A stretch of DNA of 64,000 nt, from positions 24,072-88,071 of the forward strand of contig JAMKCH010010270.1 in NCBI GenBank assembly GCA_023653785.1. Direction: 5' to 3'. The translations under genes and the position numbers were made by a program. Shown here piece by piece: positions 1 through 11,256 of this stretch (position 1 is its first letter; each line of letters starts with the position of its first letter). The notes beneath the pieces are model-generated. The model searched no databases. It worked only from the letters and a program-made list of their open reading frames with translations, and was not told the origin of the DNA. The stretch comes from Ophioderma brevispina. Its lineage: Eukaryota > Echinodermata > Ophiuroidea > Amphilepidida > Ophiodermatidae.

Positions 1-427
1 ATTAGAACCTTACACCTGACAAAGGTTCTGAGTGGTTTTTTTGGATTCCTTGTTCAATTTCCTTTCAGAAAATGTCTAATTTTTATTGTGGTGGGGGGGT
101 TAAAGTTTGAAGATATGATCCATTGAAGGAAAAAAAATGTGTCGCAAATTTCAAAAAAGGGGTGTGTGACGAAAATTTGGTGAGGTTAAAACGCATGGCC
201 AAATCGATAGAGTTGTTTAGATGTGGTTATTAATTCCAAGCAAGGGGGGTCAAGTAAGTGGGTCAGAAAGTGGGGGTCAGTAAATGTACCACCCCTCTTT
301 CCCCTTGTAGGGGGAGTGAGTAGTATGTCCAGATTCCACTCATGACCACTAAAGAAGTATTTTGTCACTTTTGCTAGTACCCTATAAACACATAAGCAAT
401 GCGTTTGTCATTAATATACCCTTTATT
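1..427. other. intergenic, no gene seen
   Basis: AT-rich DNA with no convincing coding frame or splice structure. It contains a few short G runs. Its right edge is the 8-bp target-site copy CCTTTATT (420-427) of the neighbouring hAT element. Confidence 0.6.
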
Positions 428-2576
428 CAGGGTTGGCAATTTCCCGGGACATACTAGATTCCCACCTAGGGCGGGAAATAGTGGGAAATACCGGGAAATA
501 ACCTGGTCATACCCGAGGAAATACTATAGGATGTAGGTACGTTTTGAAGACCTCATGGGGGTTAACCCACCAAAGAACTACATTTACAGTGATAAAATTA
601 TGGGATAATCTGGTAGTTGAAGGGTTTTTAAAAAATTTCAACTTCATCCACTTAAACCAACAACAAGTATAGATAATCAGATGAGGCTACCTGGTGTGGG
701 TCTTAACATTATTTTGGACAATCCGACCTTCATTTCTGAGGAGCTCAATTGCTCACAGCTCTACAGACTAGCTTTCCTCACAGTCTTTCAGGAGTTCAAA
801 AGGACCAACTACACTAGGATAATTAAGGAATAGAATAAAATCTGCCATGCAGTGGAAGATGTTCTGCATCCAATCAGTTCTAACTTGTGACTGTGATACG
901 TCCACTACACTGTCGATGCAAAGTCATTCTTTACCCGGGCAAATTTAGGAATCTTTCTATCTGTGGTTATTTAGCCAATACTTATTAATTTTGATGATTA
1001 AATACAGGGCTACGAATTCCCGGTGCACAATGCACAGGTGCAGTAATTTCTTTTGGCATGTAAACATTTGTATCCTGCATGCACATGGCATGTAAAAAAT
1101 TTAAACTTGTGAATCTAAAAAAATATGTATTTTAGCTTATTATTTCATGGAAAGTCATGCTGGAATGACAGAATTTGAGCCAAATCAATAGTCAAGTTAC
1201 CAGAGTGCTATGAATAAAGGCTAGTAGTTAACACCAATGTTTACACTTGCCTGTGCATGTCAATTTCACAATGTCATGTAAATTTTTGACGTAAACATGA
1301 CACCAGTGCCATGTCTAAAATTTGTAATCGAAGGCTATTTAAAGACCACTATCAGTGATTTGAAAATATTTTACATTTGCAGGCATAGCGTCAAAGTGAA
1401 GGAGGAGTCTGTAGAATTCTCATAAGTAGCTTTTCAGCTGTAGAATTGAAGAAAAAGGAAGAAAACTGCGGTGTTCCAAGGACGATTCTCAATTCAATTA
1501 CGTGTTGTAGGAAGGTGTCGAACGGAACAGTAGACTAAAAATCTCCGATTCTGTCCTTATTAGTTGCTTCTGGTCTTATCATTTGCAGGGATGTTTAGTT
1601 CTGCTGAGCATAACCTTTGTCTTTCTCAATCTTTTACATTTGCGACATTATCGTATATAGCTAACGTAAAGGTTATGCCGTGGTAACTGGCTTGGTTCAA
1701 ACAATAAGAAAAGGCCAAATTTAAAGTCATCTGACACCCGTCAAGTTTTCAAAAATTACTAAAACAGGGGATCTTACAATACTAAGACAGATCCACCGTT
1801 GTTTTGTGACCAAACAAACGAACGCGTGTCGACCTTGGACCCGCCAAACTCCGAAATTGGCAACCACTCACTCATGGAAAGTTTTAGGGAGTAAATAATT
1901 TACGTTGAAAATCATCCAAGAGTTCTTTTTTTCGGCCGTTTGGATGAAAAAACCATGTGTGGATTCTTTGTTCTGTGGTATGTAAGATGTACAGAGATCC
2001 TGTTTGAGGTAAGTTTGGAAATTCTTGTCGAATGTCAGATGACTTTAAATTTGGCATTGTTATTGTTGATACCCAGTCCCGTAACAGCGGCCTAACCTTT
2101 ACGTTAGTGATGTGAGATACGATAATGTCCAAAGTTAAAAGATGAGATGAAAGACAAAAAGGTTATGCTCCGCAGAACTAGGGTATGTTAGGCTACCTGT
2201 ATTGTTAACTAATGCAAAATTGATTTTTGATGATTTTTCGATTTGCGATTAGCAAATCACTGATAGGTTCTTTAATACTTGTTGAGAGAAATGAGGATTG
2301 TAATTGAAATGTCAAAGGGACCTACAGATCAAAAGACTATATAAGACCAAATCTAAGTGATGAAATGAAAACACCAACAACTCCCTCCCCTGGGTCATAT
2401 TTGGCCATTTTCATGATATGTTTCAAGAAAAATATTTTAAAAATGTCACTTTTTGAGATTTTCCGTTATTCCAGTATTTCCTTTTTGGCAAAAATCTGCC
2501 TGGGTGGTATTTTACCGGTAAATACCGGAATTTACCGCCCGGTATTTCCCGGGGTGGGAAATACCTGCCAACCCTG
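428..2576. mobile_element. non-autonomous hAT-type DNA transposon
   Basis: The element starts CAGGGTTGGCA and ends with the exact reverse complement TGCCAACCCTG. It is flanked by a perfect 8-bp duplication CCTTTATT at 420-427 and 2577-2584. CAG-starting inverted termini with 8-bp duplications define the hAT superfamily. Both sub-terminal regions are rich in GGGAAATACC-like motifs. No transposase frame is visible in its 2.15 kb, so it would depend on a transposase supplied elsewhere. The intact target duplication suggests a fairly recent insertion. A second fold-back lies inside it (1596-2180). Confidence 0.88.
1596..2180. repeat. long inverted repeat nested in the hAT element
   Basis: The arm near 1596-1820 is an imperfect reverse complement of the arm near 1955-2180. 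Shared blocks include AGTTCTGC-GAGCATAACC at the outer edges, CTAACGTAAAGGTTA in the middle and CCAAATTTAAAGTCATCTGA further in. The arms diverge by scattered substitutions and small indels, and a spacer of about 130 bp separates them. Such a structure would fold into a long hairpin. It may be a fold-back element that inserted into the hAT copy, or part of the hAT family's own body. Confidence 0.75.
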
Positions 2577-2584
2577 CCTTTATT

Positions 2585-2997
2585 TATTACCTTGCATTGC
2601 TTTACAAACATTTTTGATCCTGCTTAATTTGAGTGTCACATCCCTAAACATGTACATCACAATTTCAGGGTTAACAAAAAACGCATACCCCCTTTTTTCC
2701 ACATGTTGCTGTTTTTTTGACACCCGGGCCTTATCTGTTTATCAATAGCCCGAGGTTGTCTGGCATTTTCCACTGCAAGCGTACATTGCCTTTTGTAAAA
2801 AAAGACCCTTTTACGCGTTTTCTTGTATCACTCATCCTTTCACACCTTTGTATCAAATTGAAGTTGCCCCCCCCCCCCCGGCCATAAATTATTGGCTATT
2901 TTTGCAACACATTATTTATCATGTTTACGACTATCCATCACTGTCCATCTATTTTTTCGAAAAAGACCGAGTCGGCTTTAAAACTAGGAAGACTCTA
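2585..2997. other. intergenic, no gene seen
   Basis: AT-rich spacer with a C13 run near 2866-2879. I see no coding frame or repeat family here. Confidence 0.5.
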
Positions 2998-3165
2998 TCG
3001 TACAACGTTGTGCGAATAAGGCAAGGATTCCTGTTATTCGTACCACGGGTTGTGCGAATTCCTGTTACTCGTACAACGGTGTGCGAATAAGGCGCAAATT
3101 TGTTTTAATCGCACAACTGTTGTATACCGTACGAATAAAGTGAGTTTTCCTGTTATTTGCGCAAA
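2998..3165. repeat. clustered GTRCGAATAA hairpin motifs
   Basis: Short motifs of the form GTGCGAATAA and TTATTCGTAC alternate four to five times. Neighbouring copies can pair as hairpins, for example around GTGCGAATAAGG and CCTGTTATTCGTAC. A related but weaker cluster lies near 4895-4975. The function is unknown; it may be the decayed sub-terminal region of a DNA transposon. Confidence 0.5.
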
Positions 3166-3925
3166 AGAACTCTGAAAAAGGAGGACACGTTTCAATTATT
3201 AGTTGGTCTCATACAGCCAAAATTGTACGAATTAGAAGTTTATTTTTTTTAAACAAATATGCCTATAAAAGAAACAAATTTTGTTCTCAAAGTATATGAA
3301 TGATATGGGAATGTTGGAGGTATTTCAGGTCTTATGACCAAGCAAATAAAAACAAAAAACCCTTTTAAATTTTTTTATTTTTTTAGTGAAAAAAAAAGTT
3401 TTTTGATTAACATAAACAGCAAGCCCGCTTCCATTCCTTTTTTAACTTTTTGGCAACTTTAGATTTTCTGTGAAATGTTTGTTTTATCAGCATAAAAATC
3501 TTGTATCAAAGAAAAATGATTTGCTGCTTGCAAAAGCACAGTTTTCCGTTAAATAAAAAATGTTTTTTTTTAATTAGTCAAATAACCCTATGCTATGTGA
3601 TGTCAATGTAATTTGTTACAATAGGAATCAAAAGTAAAGTTGAATAAACTATTGTGAGATGCAAAATAATGGAACATCTCAGCCTCAGGATTATTTCTGA
3701 AATGGTGTAACTAAAAGCTGAGAAAGTGGAAAGTTGTTATCCATTCAGGAGGCAGCAAAATTGAACTTATGATTGATTGTCCATACAAGAGAAATGTCCA
3801 AGTGAGAATGTTTTATTTAGATAGATGATTAGGCCAATTAAAGGCACTTGTTCCAATTTATGTAGGGTACAAGATGTAAGTTAAAACGTATAATTATATC
3901 CCTATACCTATATGCACCATTAAGG
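3166..3925. other. intergenic, no gene seen
   Basis: Strongly AT-rich sequence with A and T homopolymers. No coding frame, splice structure or repeat family recognised. Confidence 0.5.
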
Positions 3926-4112
3926 GGTAATATGGGGTTGGAGGGGCTAAAATTCCATTTTTTTTTCTAGCCCAGCCCCATGGGAACTTGATTTAGGGGC
4001 CTCAACAGAAAAAGAATTTAAATAATTTTAATTTTTTTTTAGTGTTGAAACCCCTTAAATCAAGTTCCGCCTGGGGCTGTCGATTATTATTCTAGTTCCG
4101 TAATATCCTATT
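3926..4112. repeat. short imperfect inverted repeat
   Basis: TAATATGGGG...GGAACTTGATTTAGGGG on the left is matched in reverse complement by CCCCTTAAATCAAGTTCC...GTAATATCC on the right, with a T/A-rich loop near 4005-4045. It resembles a small fold-back MITE. No target duplication could be assigned. Confidence 0.55.
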
Positions 4113-5757
4113 ATATCTTTATTTCTTTTACCCATCATTCGACGATTTCTTTTTTTGTTAGAAATCCTGCGCGCAGCAAAGACATAATCAGTATAATAAT
4201 TTACTTTTGAGAATCGGCAATTTTGTCTAGAAACACTCTTTTTTGTTTTTAGAATGCTATTGTAGAATTATTATCACTACAAAGTAGCACTTGAACTTTC
4301 ATTAATAATTGTGAAATTTAGAGGTCAAAAGCTTAATTACTTTTTGAGATATACATGTTTAAGTGGATAAAATTAAAAATCGCAGCTTTATGAACAACAA
4401 AATAACATAGAAAGAACATAAGAATTTTTCAGTCGTGATAGTGACATTTTTAATCGTAACATTTTTAACGGAAGCCCCCCGCTCCGATTGTTGTCAAACA
4501 AAAAGCAAAAGAAAGGTAATTTTTCTCCTTATTTTCATGTTTAGCCCCTCCGATTCCCTATTCCCCCTAACAATTAACACATCAACATTTTTGTATCGTC
4601 ATAAGCTTCATAATGTCTATGGGATGGCTGAAATTTCATGACAATGAGAAAAATTGTAGCCTATGGCCTTTCAAGTTTTCACTATATAAAAAAAGAACAT
4701 ATGTCAAGGGAGGGGTCAAATACGAAACATCACCTTTAAATGTTTACAGAAGGTAGAATTTTTCTTCCTGGGATTTCTACACTCTTGGGGCTTGGTTCAG
4801 CCCAGAGGAAACTTCGGCTACAATAAAAAAAAAATAACTGTAACCACTCATCGTTTTAGCTTTCGATTGGTCCTACCCGTCAACCTAGGGCCCATCGTCC
4901 CGTGCGTTGTGGCGAATTGCGGATCTCGCCTTAATTCACACAACTGTTTGTGCGATAGCCAGTTCGTAACACTAGTTTGAAAAGGCATTTCAATAAAATG
5001 CATTCATAGTAAATTATAATGCTATAACATGATGAAGAACCTATCATACCCATTCATCATACCACCTTACATTGCATACCAATTTTGTCTTGACAGTTGA
5101 GTGCTGGAATTTTTTAGTCACGACACTGTACAGTATGCGAGTGACAGCGGGTGCCGAATTCAACATCCATCCCTATGCTAACCGCAACCGCCGTTTGATC
5201 CTCAGTACCGTTTGGATGCAATATGTTTTGATGCAAAAATCAATTTTTTTTGGATTTAACAAGTTTACTGAACCAAAGCATCATTACTTTTTTGTCCCTT
5301 CGTCATCGATATATCGTAGACACTATCAAAATCCTAGATCCGGATCAGCCCAGTCTTCGCGTCATCATCTGTTCTCTTTTTGCATTGATTTGTATGGTGG
5401 AAGACCAGGGAATGATCGTACTGACCAGGGTGTGCCAAATTCTCAGGCCCAATTCCGGGTGGGATGCGCGAAAAGTCGCTCTCAAAATGCCGAAAAGTCG
5501 CCCAAAATTAAAAGTGCTCAAAATTGTAACATTGGGTAGGGTCCCCAAACCATCATTCTATTCTGGTTTTTAACATGTCTTGAATATTTAGAACTTAAAT
5601 GTTTTTTAGTCCAGAAAAAGAGTAGCTAAAATACGTACGTTAAGTGTTTGTCTTGAACTACAACTACAAGTGTAAAGAACAAGTCTTAAAATATATCAAT
5701 TTTTTGGATATTAATTAATTTAAAATGTAAAGAGAACAAGCGAAAACTACATATGCC
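4113..5757. other. intergenic, no gene identified
   Basis: Two overlapping frames of about 107-155 codons occur around 5072-5573. They compete on both strands, show no recognised domain and run into low-complexity sequence, so I do not call a gene. The rest is AT-rich spacer. Confidence 0.45.
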
Positions 5758-5885
5758 TAAAATATAATTCAATGAACTTCTTTGCTAAATAAATATTACA
5801 AAAATAAAAATAAATAAATCACCATTTCAATAAATAAATGAACAAGGAATTATAAAATTTACAATTAAACATCAAAAAGATACAT
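5758..5885. repeat. direct repeat, copy 1
   Basis: An AT-rich stretch with ATATAATTCAATGA, TTGCTAAATAAA and GAATTATAAAATTTACAA in order. The same three blocks recur in the same order at 6482-6572, with internal length differences. This is a local duplication or two copies of one repeat family. Confidence 0.6.
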
Positions 5886-5999
5886 CACAAAATACATCAA
5901 TTTTAACTACGTATAGGAGAAACGGGGATAATTTTAACCACATATTTTCGAAAAGGCCCTCAAGCCCGGGGAGGGTTCTCAGGGGTTTGTTTTGGGTAC

Positions 6000-6155
6000 C
6001 CATCTCGTTCCTGGGGTTCGAAGGTACCCCTCACGGACCAATTTTCAGTGAAAATGTCTCCCCTACCCTAACGGGACCAGTTTTTTGGCGATTTTCAGTG
6101 AAAATATACCCCAACAGGACCAATTTTCAGTGAAGTTATACCCCTTTGCGGGACC
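6000..6155. repeat. short degenerate tandem repeat
   Basis: The phrase GGACCAATTTTCAGTGAA followed by a C-rich CCCC segment repeats about three to four times at spacings near 40-60 bp. Copies differ by small indels. No coding potential was recognised. Confidence 0.6.
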
Positions 6156-6481
6156 TGTTCTAATACGTGCATATAAAGATTACTTTTACAAATATCTAAT
6201 ATAACAAGAAAAATGACACTTGTGCTACTGTCAAAGAAAAAATACACACTCTAGGTATTTGCTGATATGTTTAGGTTATTTTTCCTATTTGTGTCACTGA
6301 ACCAGTTCAAATCACCACTGATTTGATACGCCCTAGCGTGAGGACTAGAACTTGAGTATTGTGAATTTGATACCCTAGCGGTGTCCCGCATGTTGCAACT
6401 AGTCCCTCTTTTTTTGGAACGAGCAGGGGTACCGAGCCAAAATCAGAAACCCCCCCCCCCCCCGGGTCCTCAAGTAAATAC

Positions 6482-6572
6482 ATATAATTCAATGATTTTT
6501 CTTGCTAAATAAAAATATACACAACTATACATCTTCTTAATGAATTATAAAATTTACAATTAAACATCGAAA
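6482..6572. repeat. direct repeat, copy 2
   Basis: Partner of the repeat at 5758-5885. It carries ATATAATTCAATGA, TTGCTAAATAAA and GAATTATAAAATTTACAA in the same order. The C16 run just upstream (6450-6465) is not shared with copy 1. Confidence 0.6.
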
Positions 6573-6912
6573 TATCGAATTTCATAAATTTAAAAATATA
6601 AGAACGGAGAAAATGTAATGAAATATATTTTAGATAGGCCTAAGTTTTTTATACATCCTGCTGGATGCTCTTATTAACTTTGGTTACTTCACTTTGGCTT
6701 TGGGACATTCAGTATTCAGTTTCATGGTTTGGCTTCCATTGGAGCCGGGTCCTTGCAACTATTTGCTTGACCCCTGGATTATAAAAAGACTACTTAAAAG
6801 TTAACTGGTTTACACTTGATTTTGTTTATTTATGTTGTGGTTTGTATATTTTTTGTAATGTTGGAGGTTCTTGGTATTGGCGTAGATTGTTTGCGTTAGA
6901 GGATGTTGATCG

Positions 6913-7227
6913 CTATTGGTGTTTGTTGCTTACACCTGTTCTGGTTTGGATGTTGAGTAGTTGTGGGCGACGTGTGTTTGTTCCTTGGGCATTCATTGAG
7001 ATCGTGAACATGTTGACATTGTAATAGTCTTGATCGCAGTAGGCGCATGTATATAAGTGATCGATGATTTGTCCTGGCAGTTTTAGCTTTGATTCCAGTC
7101 CTGTTGATAGTGATTTGAGTTCGTCTTGGTAGTTTATTGAGTGCGTGGTTGCTTGCAAGTGTGTTTGTGGGGGAAAGTCTCCAAAGTACTGATTTTGACT
7201 GTGGTGAATTGAAAAAGCTTTGGACAT
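6913..7227 (-). other. possible zinc-finger-like coding relic
   Basis: A minus-strand open frame of 104 codons reads YTCAYCDQDYY near its middle, a CxxC pair as in C2H2 or C2HC fingers. The matching downstream HDLNEC pair lies in the neighbouring frame, so one base shift would separate the two halves. No second finger, splice signals or adjacent domain is visible. It could equally be chance or a decayed transposon protein. Confidence 0.2.
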
Positions 7228-7954
7228 TTAGAACGGACCTTTTAAACTATTTAAACTTGACACGCACCGCTTGAGTGATCACTCTTTTGATGTTGGCGGG
7301 AGAAAAAAAATTTTCCTCGCGGATGTGAAGATTGATCTAAATTTGCCTCTTCAGAAGATGCTTCACACTTCACCAGCTTAACCCTCTTAGGACATTTCAT
7401 TTCTGTACGCTGTAAGTTACCTGCTGTTGCAAGTTAATTACTTTGGCTAATCTGTTTTACTGATTTCTTACAGAAGTTTGCTCATCTCCACTAATTTTCT
7501 TTATATGGCCAGAGAAGATGGTTGGCTTCACTGATGCACTTTATTTTGTCCGAGTACGGCTTTTTATACTCTAACGAAAACCCAGCACAAAATGTTTATC
7601 CACCTGCACCACCAATTAGGTAATTATTTATCGACGAATTGATACTACTTCCCACTATTGATTGACCATTGAAGAAGTCGCGGGGCATGGAAGTCGAGAC
7701 ATGCTAAGGATTTTCCTTTACCAGACGACGGACTCCTGCTCATTAACTAATAAAAGAATGCTATTACAATACAAAGGACGGTCCCTCGCCTTTGAACGTT
7801 TTGTGTACGACCGGTGATCCATAACCGGATTTCATGCAGATCCGTGTGCAGTATGCATCCACGTCGTGGATCGAGTGTCCTATCCCGGTTATTTAGGATC
7901 CCTGATCATCATTCCGTGAATTTTCGAGTTTTGAGTTTGAAGTTCACAAGGGTT
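7228..7954. other. intergenic, no gene seen
   Basis: Spacer of mixed composition without recognised coding or repeat content. Confidence 0.45.
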
Positions 7955-8050
7955 GTTTCCGTAGACCCGTATAGCTACCTAACCCCAGGGTTCCGTAGCC
8001 GTATACGGCTATATAACCAAAACATCCCGTGTGGTTATCGGCTACGGAAC
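7955..8050. repeat. CCGTATACGG hairpin repeat, copy 1
   Basis: Contains GTAGCTACC-like and GTAGCCGTATACGG motifs around TAACCCCAGGGTTC, forming a hairpin. A homologous block in the opposite orientation lies at 11158-11250, including the shared CTAACCCCAGGGTTC core. The pair may be inverted ends of a degraded larger element or two copies of a small repeat. Confidence 0.6.
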
Positions 8051-8190
8051 GTGTCCACAGTGGATCGGTAATAGACCGACCCAGTCATGCGTGACGAACG
8101 TCGACCAGTAATCGCCACAATGTCAGAAGAAAGAAATTTGTTATTACGTGAAAGGAGTGATCATTTAGAAAATGTAAATTATTAATTGGA

Positions 8191-8563
8191 AAGTCTGACT
8201 CAGAGATTCTGAATATAATTGTTAAATATATTAAATAGAAGTAGTCAACTAGAACTATAAAGATAGTCACCTAGAATGCTCAATTCCAAGTTTTGAGATG
8301 ACTCGGAGTTTCGTTTTGATGCAGTAAACATTATGTGTATATAAAGGGCCCATAGATAGTTTGGGGTTTTTTTCTGTGTTTCAAAATTTCCGGATCCGGA
8401 AATTTTTAAACAAAGATGTGATTTTCTATATGAATGCCCGTTTCGATTGAGCTTACTATTTCACACAGTGATTAGTATATGGACAAGCATCATGTACTGC
8501 AAAAAACAACAATTTTTTTTTAAAATTGATGGCGGCCCTCATCGGAAATCTCTGAGTCGGCCT
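8191..8563. mobile_element. small TIR element (MITE), copy 1
   Basis: It begins AAGTCTGACTCAGAGATT and ends AAATCTCTGAGTCGGCCT, an inverted terminal pair. A longer copy at 57424-58145 shares both ends, the left block with AGATAGT-ACCTA-AATGC, and the right block with TTCCGGATCCGGAA and CACACAGTGATTAGTAT. This copy lacks the roughly 350-bp interior of the other. No coding frame and no clear target duplication are visible. Confidence 0.75.
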
Positions 8564-9276
8564 GTAGGAATTAGGATCACAATAGTTTTCGGACTTTGCG
8601 ATCCCATGCCTATCCGTTGTGCCAAATAGATGCTTTTATCATATTTTGTGTTGTCAAAGCGCCCTCGCCTCGCATTTTTATCCACCAACAGCGAGCTCGC
8701 CGAAGGCTGAGCCGAGCGGAGCGAGGCCTGTAAAAAATTTGATTACGACTGAACTTTGAGCGGTCCCGAGAGGAGGGGCGGCCTCACACAAATTGAATAG
8801 CTAATTCCAAGCCTTTGATAAAGACTAAGCTTTATCAGGAAAATATGTGGCTGTTGCAACTCCTCTCCTACCATCCATAGGATTGTTTATAACATTTTTT
8901 TTAATTGTATTCTTACTTTTTTAATACTTTTTTAAAATTATATTGAAATATCAAACCTAGAAATATGATTTGCGACTTATTTTGTTGTTTCCCTTTAAAA
9001 ACCGTCCTTCACAACGAGAAACCTAACTAATTCCATGAGCTCTTTTTAGAGTAACGATTTATTTCTTTTATTAAGAAATTCAATTATAACCACTACAAGT
9101 GGTTTTGTAAAGTCTTTTATCCGAAGGTTACAAATCGCATAAAAGGTAAAACACGACACTGCACTGACATAAACATTCTTTTCTTATCTCTCTTTTATTT
9201 ACCTGCCAAATTATTTATTTTTTAGAATGGTCTATACAGAGCGAAGTAATAAATAAATAAACAAAAAATGTTTGCC
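8564..9276. other. intergenic, no gene seen
   Basis: Includes a short GC-rich patch near 8660-8730 (GAGCTCGCCGAAGGCTGAGC). The rest is AT-rich. No supported gene. Confidence 0.45.
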
Positions 9277-9466
9277 TTGTCCCTCGCCCATAGCTTTTAA
9301 AATTAGATTTAGCGCATAACTATAGGCGGCGATATGCGTCGGCGATTTTTCCACTTGTTCTTAGGCCCAAAAATATTTACCTCATCGGCTTCCCTCGCAA
9401 CATAGCTTTTAAATTAGATTTAGCTCATAGCTCTTTGCGGCGTGGGTGATTTTACCACACTTTTAG
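9277..9466. repeat. two-copy tandem duplication (~110 bp)
   Basis: TCCCTCGCCCATAGCTTTTA, AATTAGATTTAGCGCATA and GGCGAT-TTTTACCAC-like blocks at 9282-9352 recur in order at 9392-9465. The copies are separated by base changes, including CGCATA to CTCATA. Confidence 0.6.
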
Positions 9467-10600
9467 AACTATTAGGCTATACTTGGTAACTTTTCTTGAC
9501 ACGAAGGTGTCTAAAATTTAAACCAATTCACCGATAAAATACAAAAGAAACAAATTGAACTCTATGGGCACTCTATGCATATATTGCAAATTGCGTGAAG
9601 TTTGTTTTATGCCCTGAAAAAACGGAATAAGGAATTTACATTGTACTTGCACTATTTTTCTAAAATATTGAATATTATCACCATAACCTTCCAAAACGGC
9701 TGAACCTCCCAACAACGATGGCTGCTGGTGGTAGTCGGGACTGGGAATACACGGCCCATGCATCACAAATGTTTAAATAAAGAGAACACACAGTCCCTAA
9801 TAAATCTCATTCAAAGACTAAAAAAACACAGATTTGGTATGGGCTTTAATTACTCATCGCTATATTTCCTGATTATATTTTTGAAGGAGCGAGTTATGGT
9901 TGCGTAGCTCGTTCACGTAGCGTTGCACTCGTCCGTACCTACCTTAGTGGAGAGTAGATAGAAGGGACTATCGTAGCGGAAAAAGCCAGAGCAACCTCGG
10001 ATAGGTTTGCCGTGGATTTACATACAATATCGCTATGTAAATAAAATGTTATAAACTATATTCTGTATGTTTTTTGTTTCTTCTTCGATTTCCTGTCCCT
10101 TTTAGTTTTTGAACGTAGGAGTAATCCGACATTTACCGAGATTTTCCCCAAATTAAAACAAACTGCTTCAAATTAAGATTTGATATTCGTTAATATTTTT
10201 TCCTCAGGTAAAATAACTTCAAAATTTAGGTACGCTTGCACGAAGCAATGCTACCCTTCCTTCGATTCACTCAATTGAAACTCTTTTATATGGCAAATTA
10301 GACAACCCACACGTTTTCTTTGTGGCCGTGGTGTAAGCGATACCATGCACTTCAACAATACGTTTGTTTATTCTACTACAAATACAGTGCAAGTCCAATT
10401 ATTTGGAACAGATTAGGGTAAAATTATTTTTAAACAATGTCATTTTAATCTGTGTCGTTGTTGTTGACTAAATAACCATGCATATTGTTTTTCATAAAGA
10501 GGAAAAACTTGCTTATTTTGAAGTCGAATTGCCCAAGACCAAATAACCTCATTCCCCGGCTTGCGCTTTCTTGAAATGTTGTTGTATTTGTACGATGTCC
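9467..10600. other. intergenic, no gene seen
   Basis: AT-rich sequence with no coding frame or repeat that I could assign. Confidence 0.45.
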
Positions 10601-11154
10601 TTAAAGGGATTAGCAGCGATTTGCTAATCCGAAACATCGAAAAAATTATCAAAATTCATATATTTGTATTTTTGTTACTGGCTTGGATATCCAAACATAA
10701 CCTGCAAGTGGTTGGTTTGAAATCCGTGTATTAAAGACAAGGCAGTACTTTTTACCTTATTCTTTAATTTCTATACGTGCATATCAAAATTCCGACTTGA
10801 GATCAAAAAGCCTTTCTCGGTGAATATCCCAAATTTTAAGCGTGATATTGTGCACCATGATCAATACAGTTTGACCTCAAACACAAACATTATTGATCTG
10901 TGTTTATTCTGTGCTAGTGTAAACCACAATCAGCTGTTTATTGTAGATTTTGAGACGTCATCGCTGTATGTCTATTTGCGGGAGACGGTATGACAAATTT
11001 CCTCAAATACCTCATTTTTTCACTATTTGTGGTTTGTTTTCCACATTAAAGCAGTTATATAGAATTGTACATACTTGTCCCTGCTTTATAAGTTAAAACA
11101 TATGCATTTCCACATTTTTCAATTCTCTCACAATATCGCTGCTAATCCCTTTAA
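10601..11154. mobile_element. TTAA-flanked TIR element (MITE)
   Basis: The ends are perfect inverted repeats: TTAAAGGGATTAGCAGCGAT at 10601-10620 and its reverse complement at 11135-11154. Flanking CC and GG extend the match by two bases each side. TTAA at both outer edges fits a TTAA target duplication, as used by piggyBac-like transposons; the superfamily is inferred from that alone. The 554-bp interior is AT-rich and has no transposase. Confidence 0.8.
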
Positions 11155-11157
11155 GGA

Positions 11158-11250
11158 TGGTGCGTACGGCTACCGAAACACTCCCGGGCTATTTTACCGT
11201 ATACGGCTACCGAACCCTGGGGTTAGGTAGCCGTATACGGCTACCGAAAC
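11158..11250. repeat. CCGTATACGG hairpin repeat, copy 2
   Basis: Contains CCGTATACGGCTACCGAA, then GGGGTTAGGTAGCC and another CCGTATACGG. GTATACGGCTACC and GGTAGCCGTATAC form a 13-bp perfect stem. It is the inverted counterpart of 7955-8050. Confidence 0.65.
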
Positions 11251-11256
11251 ACTTCG

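Noticed and set aside
5072..5573. Overlapping 155- and 107-codon plus frames and a minus frame
   Set aside because: Three competing frames in the same DNA, no domain, no splice sites; probably chance.
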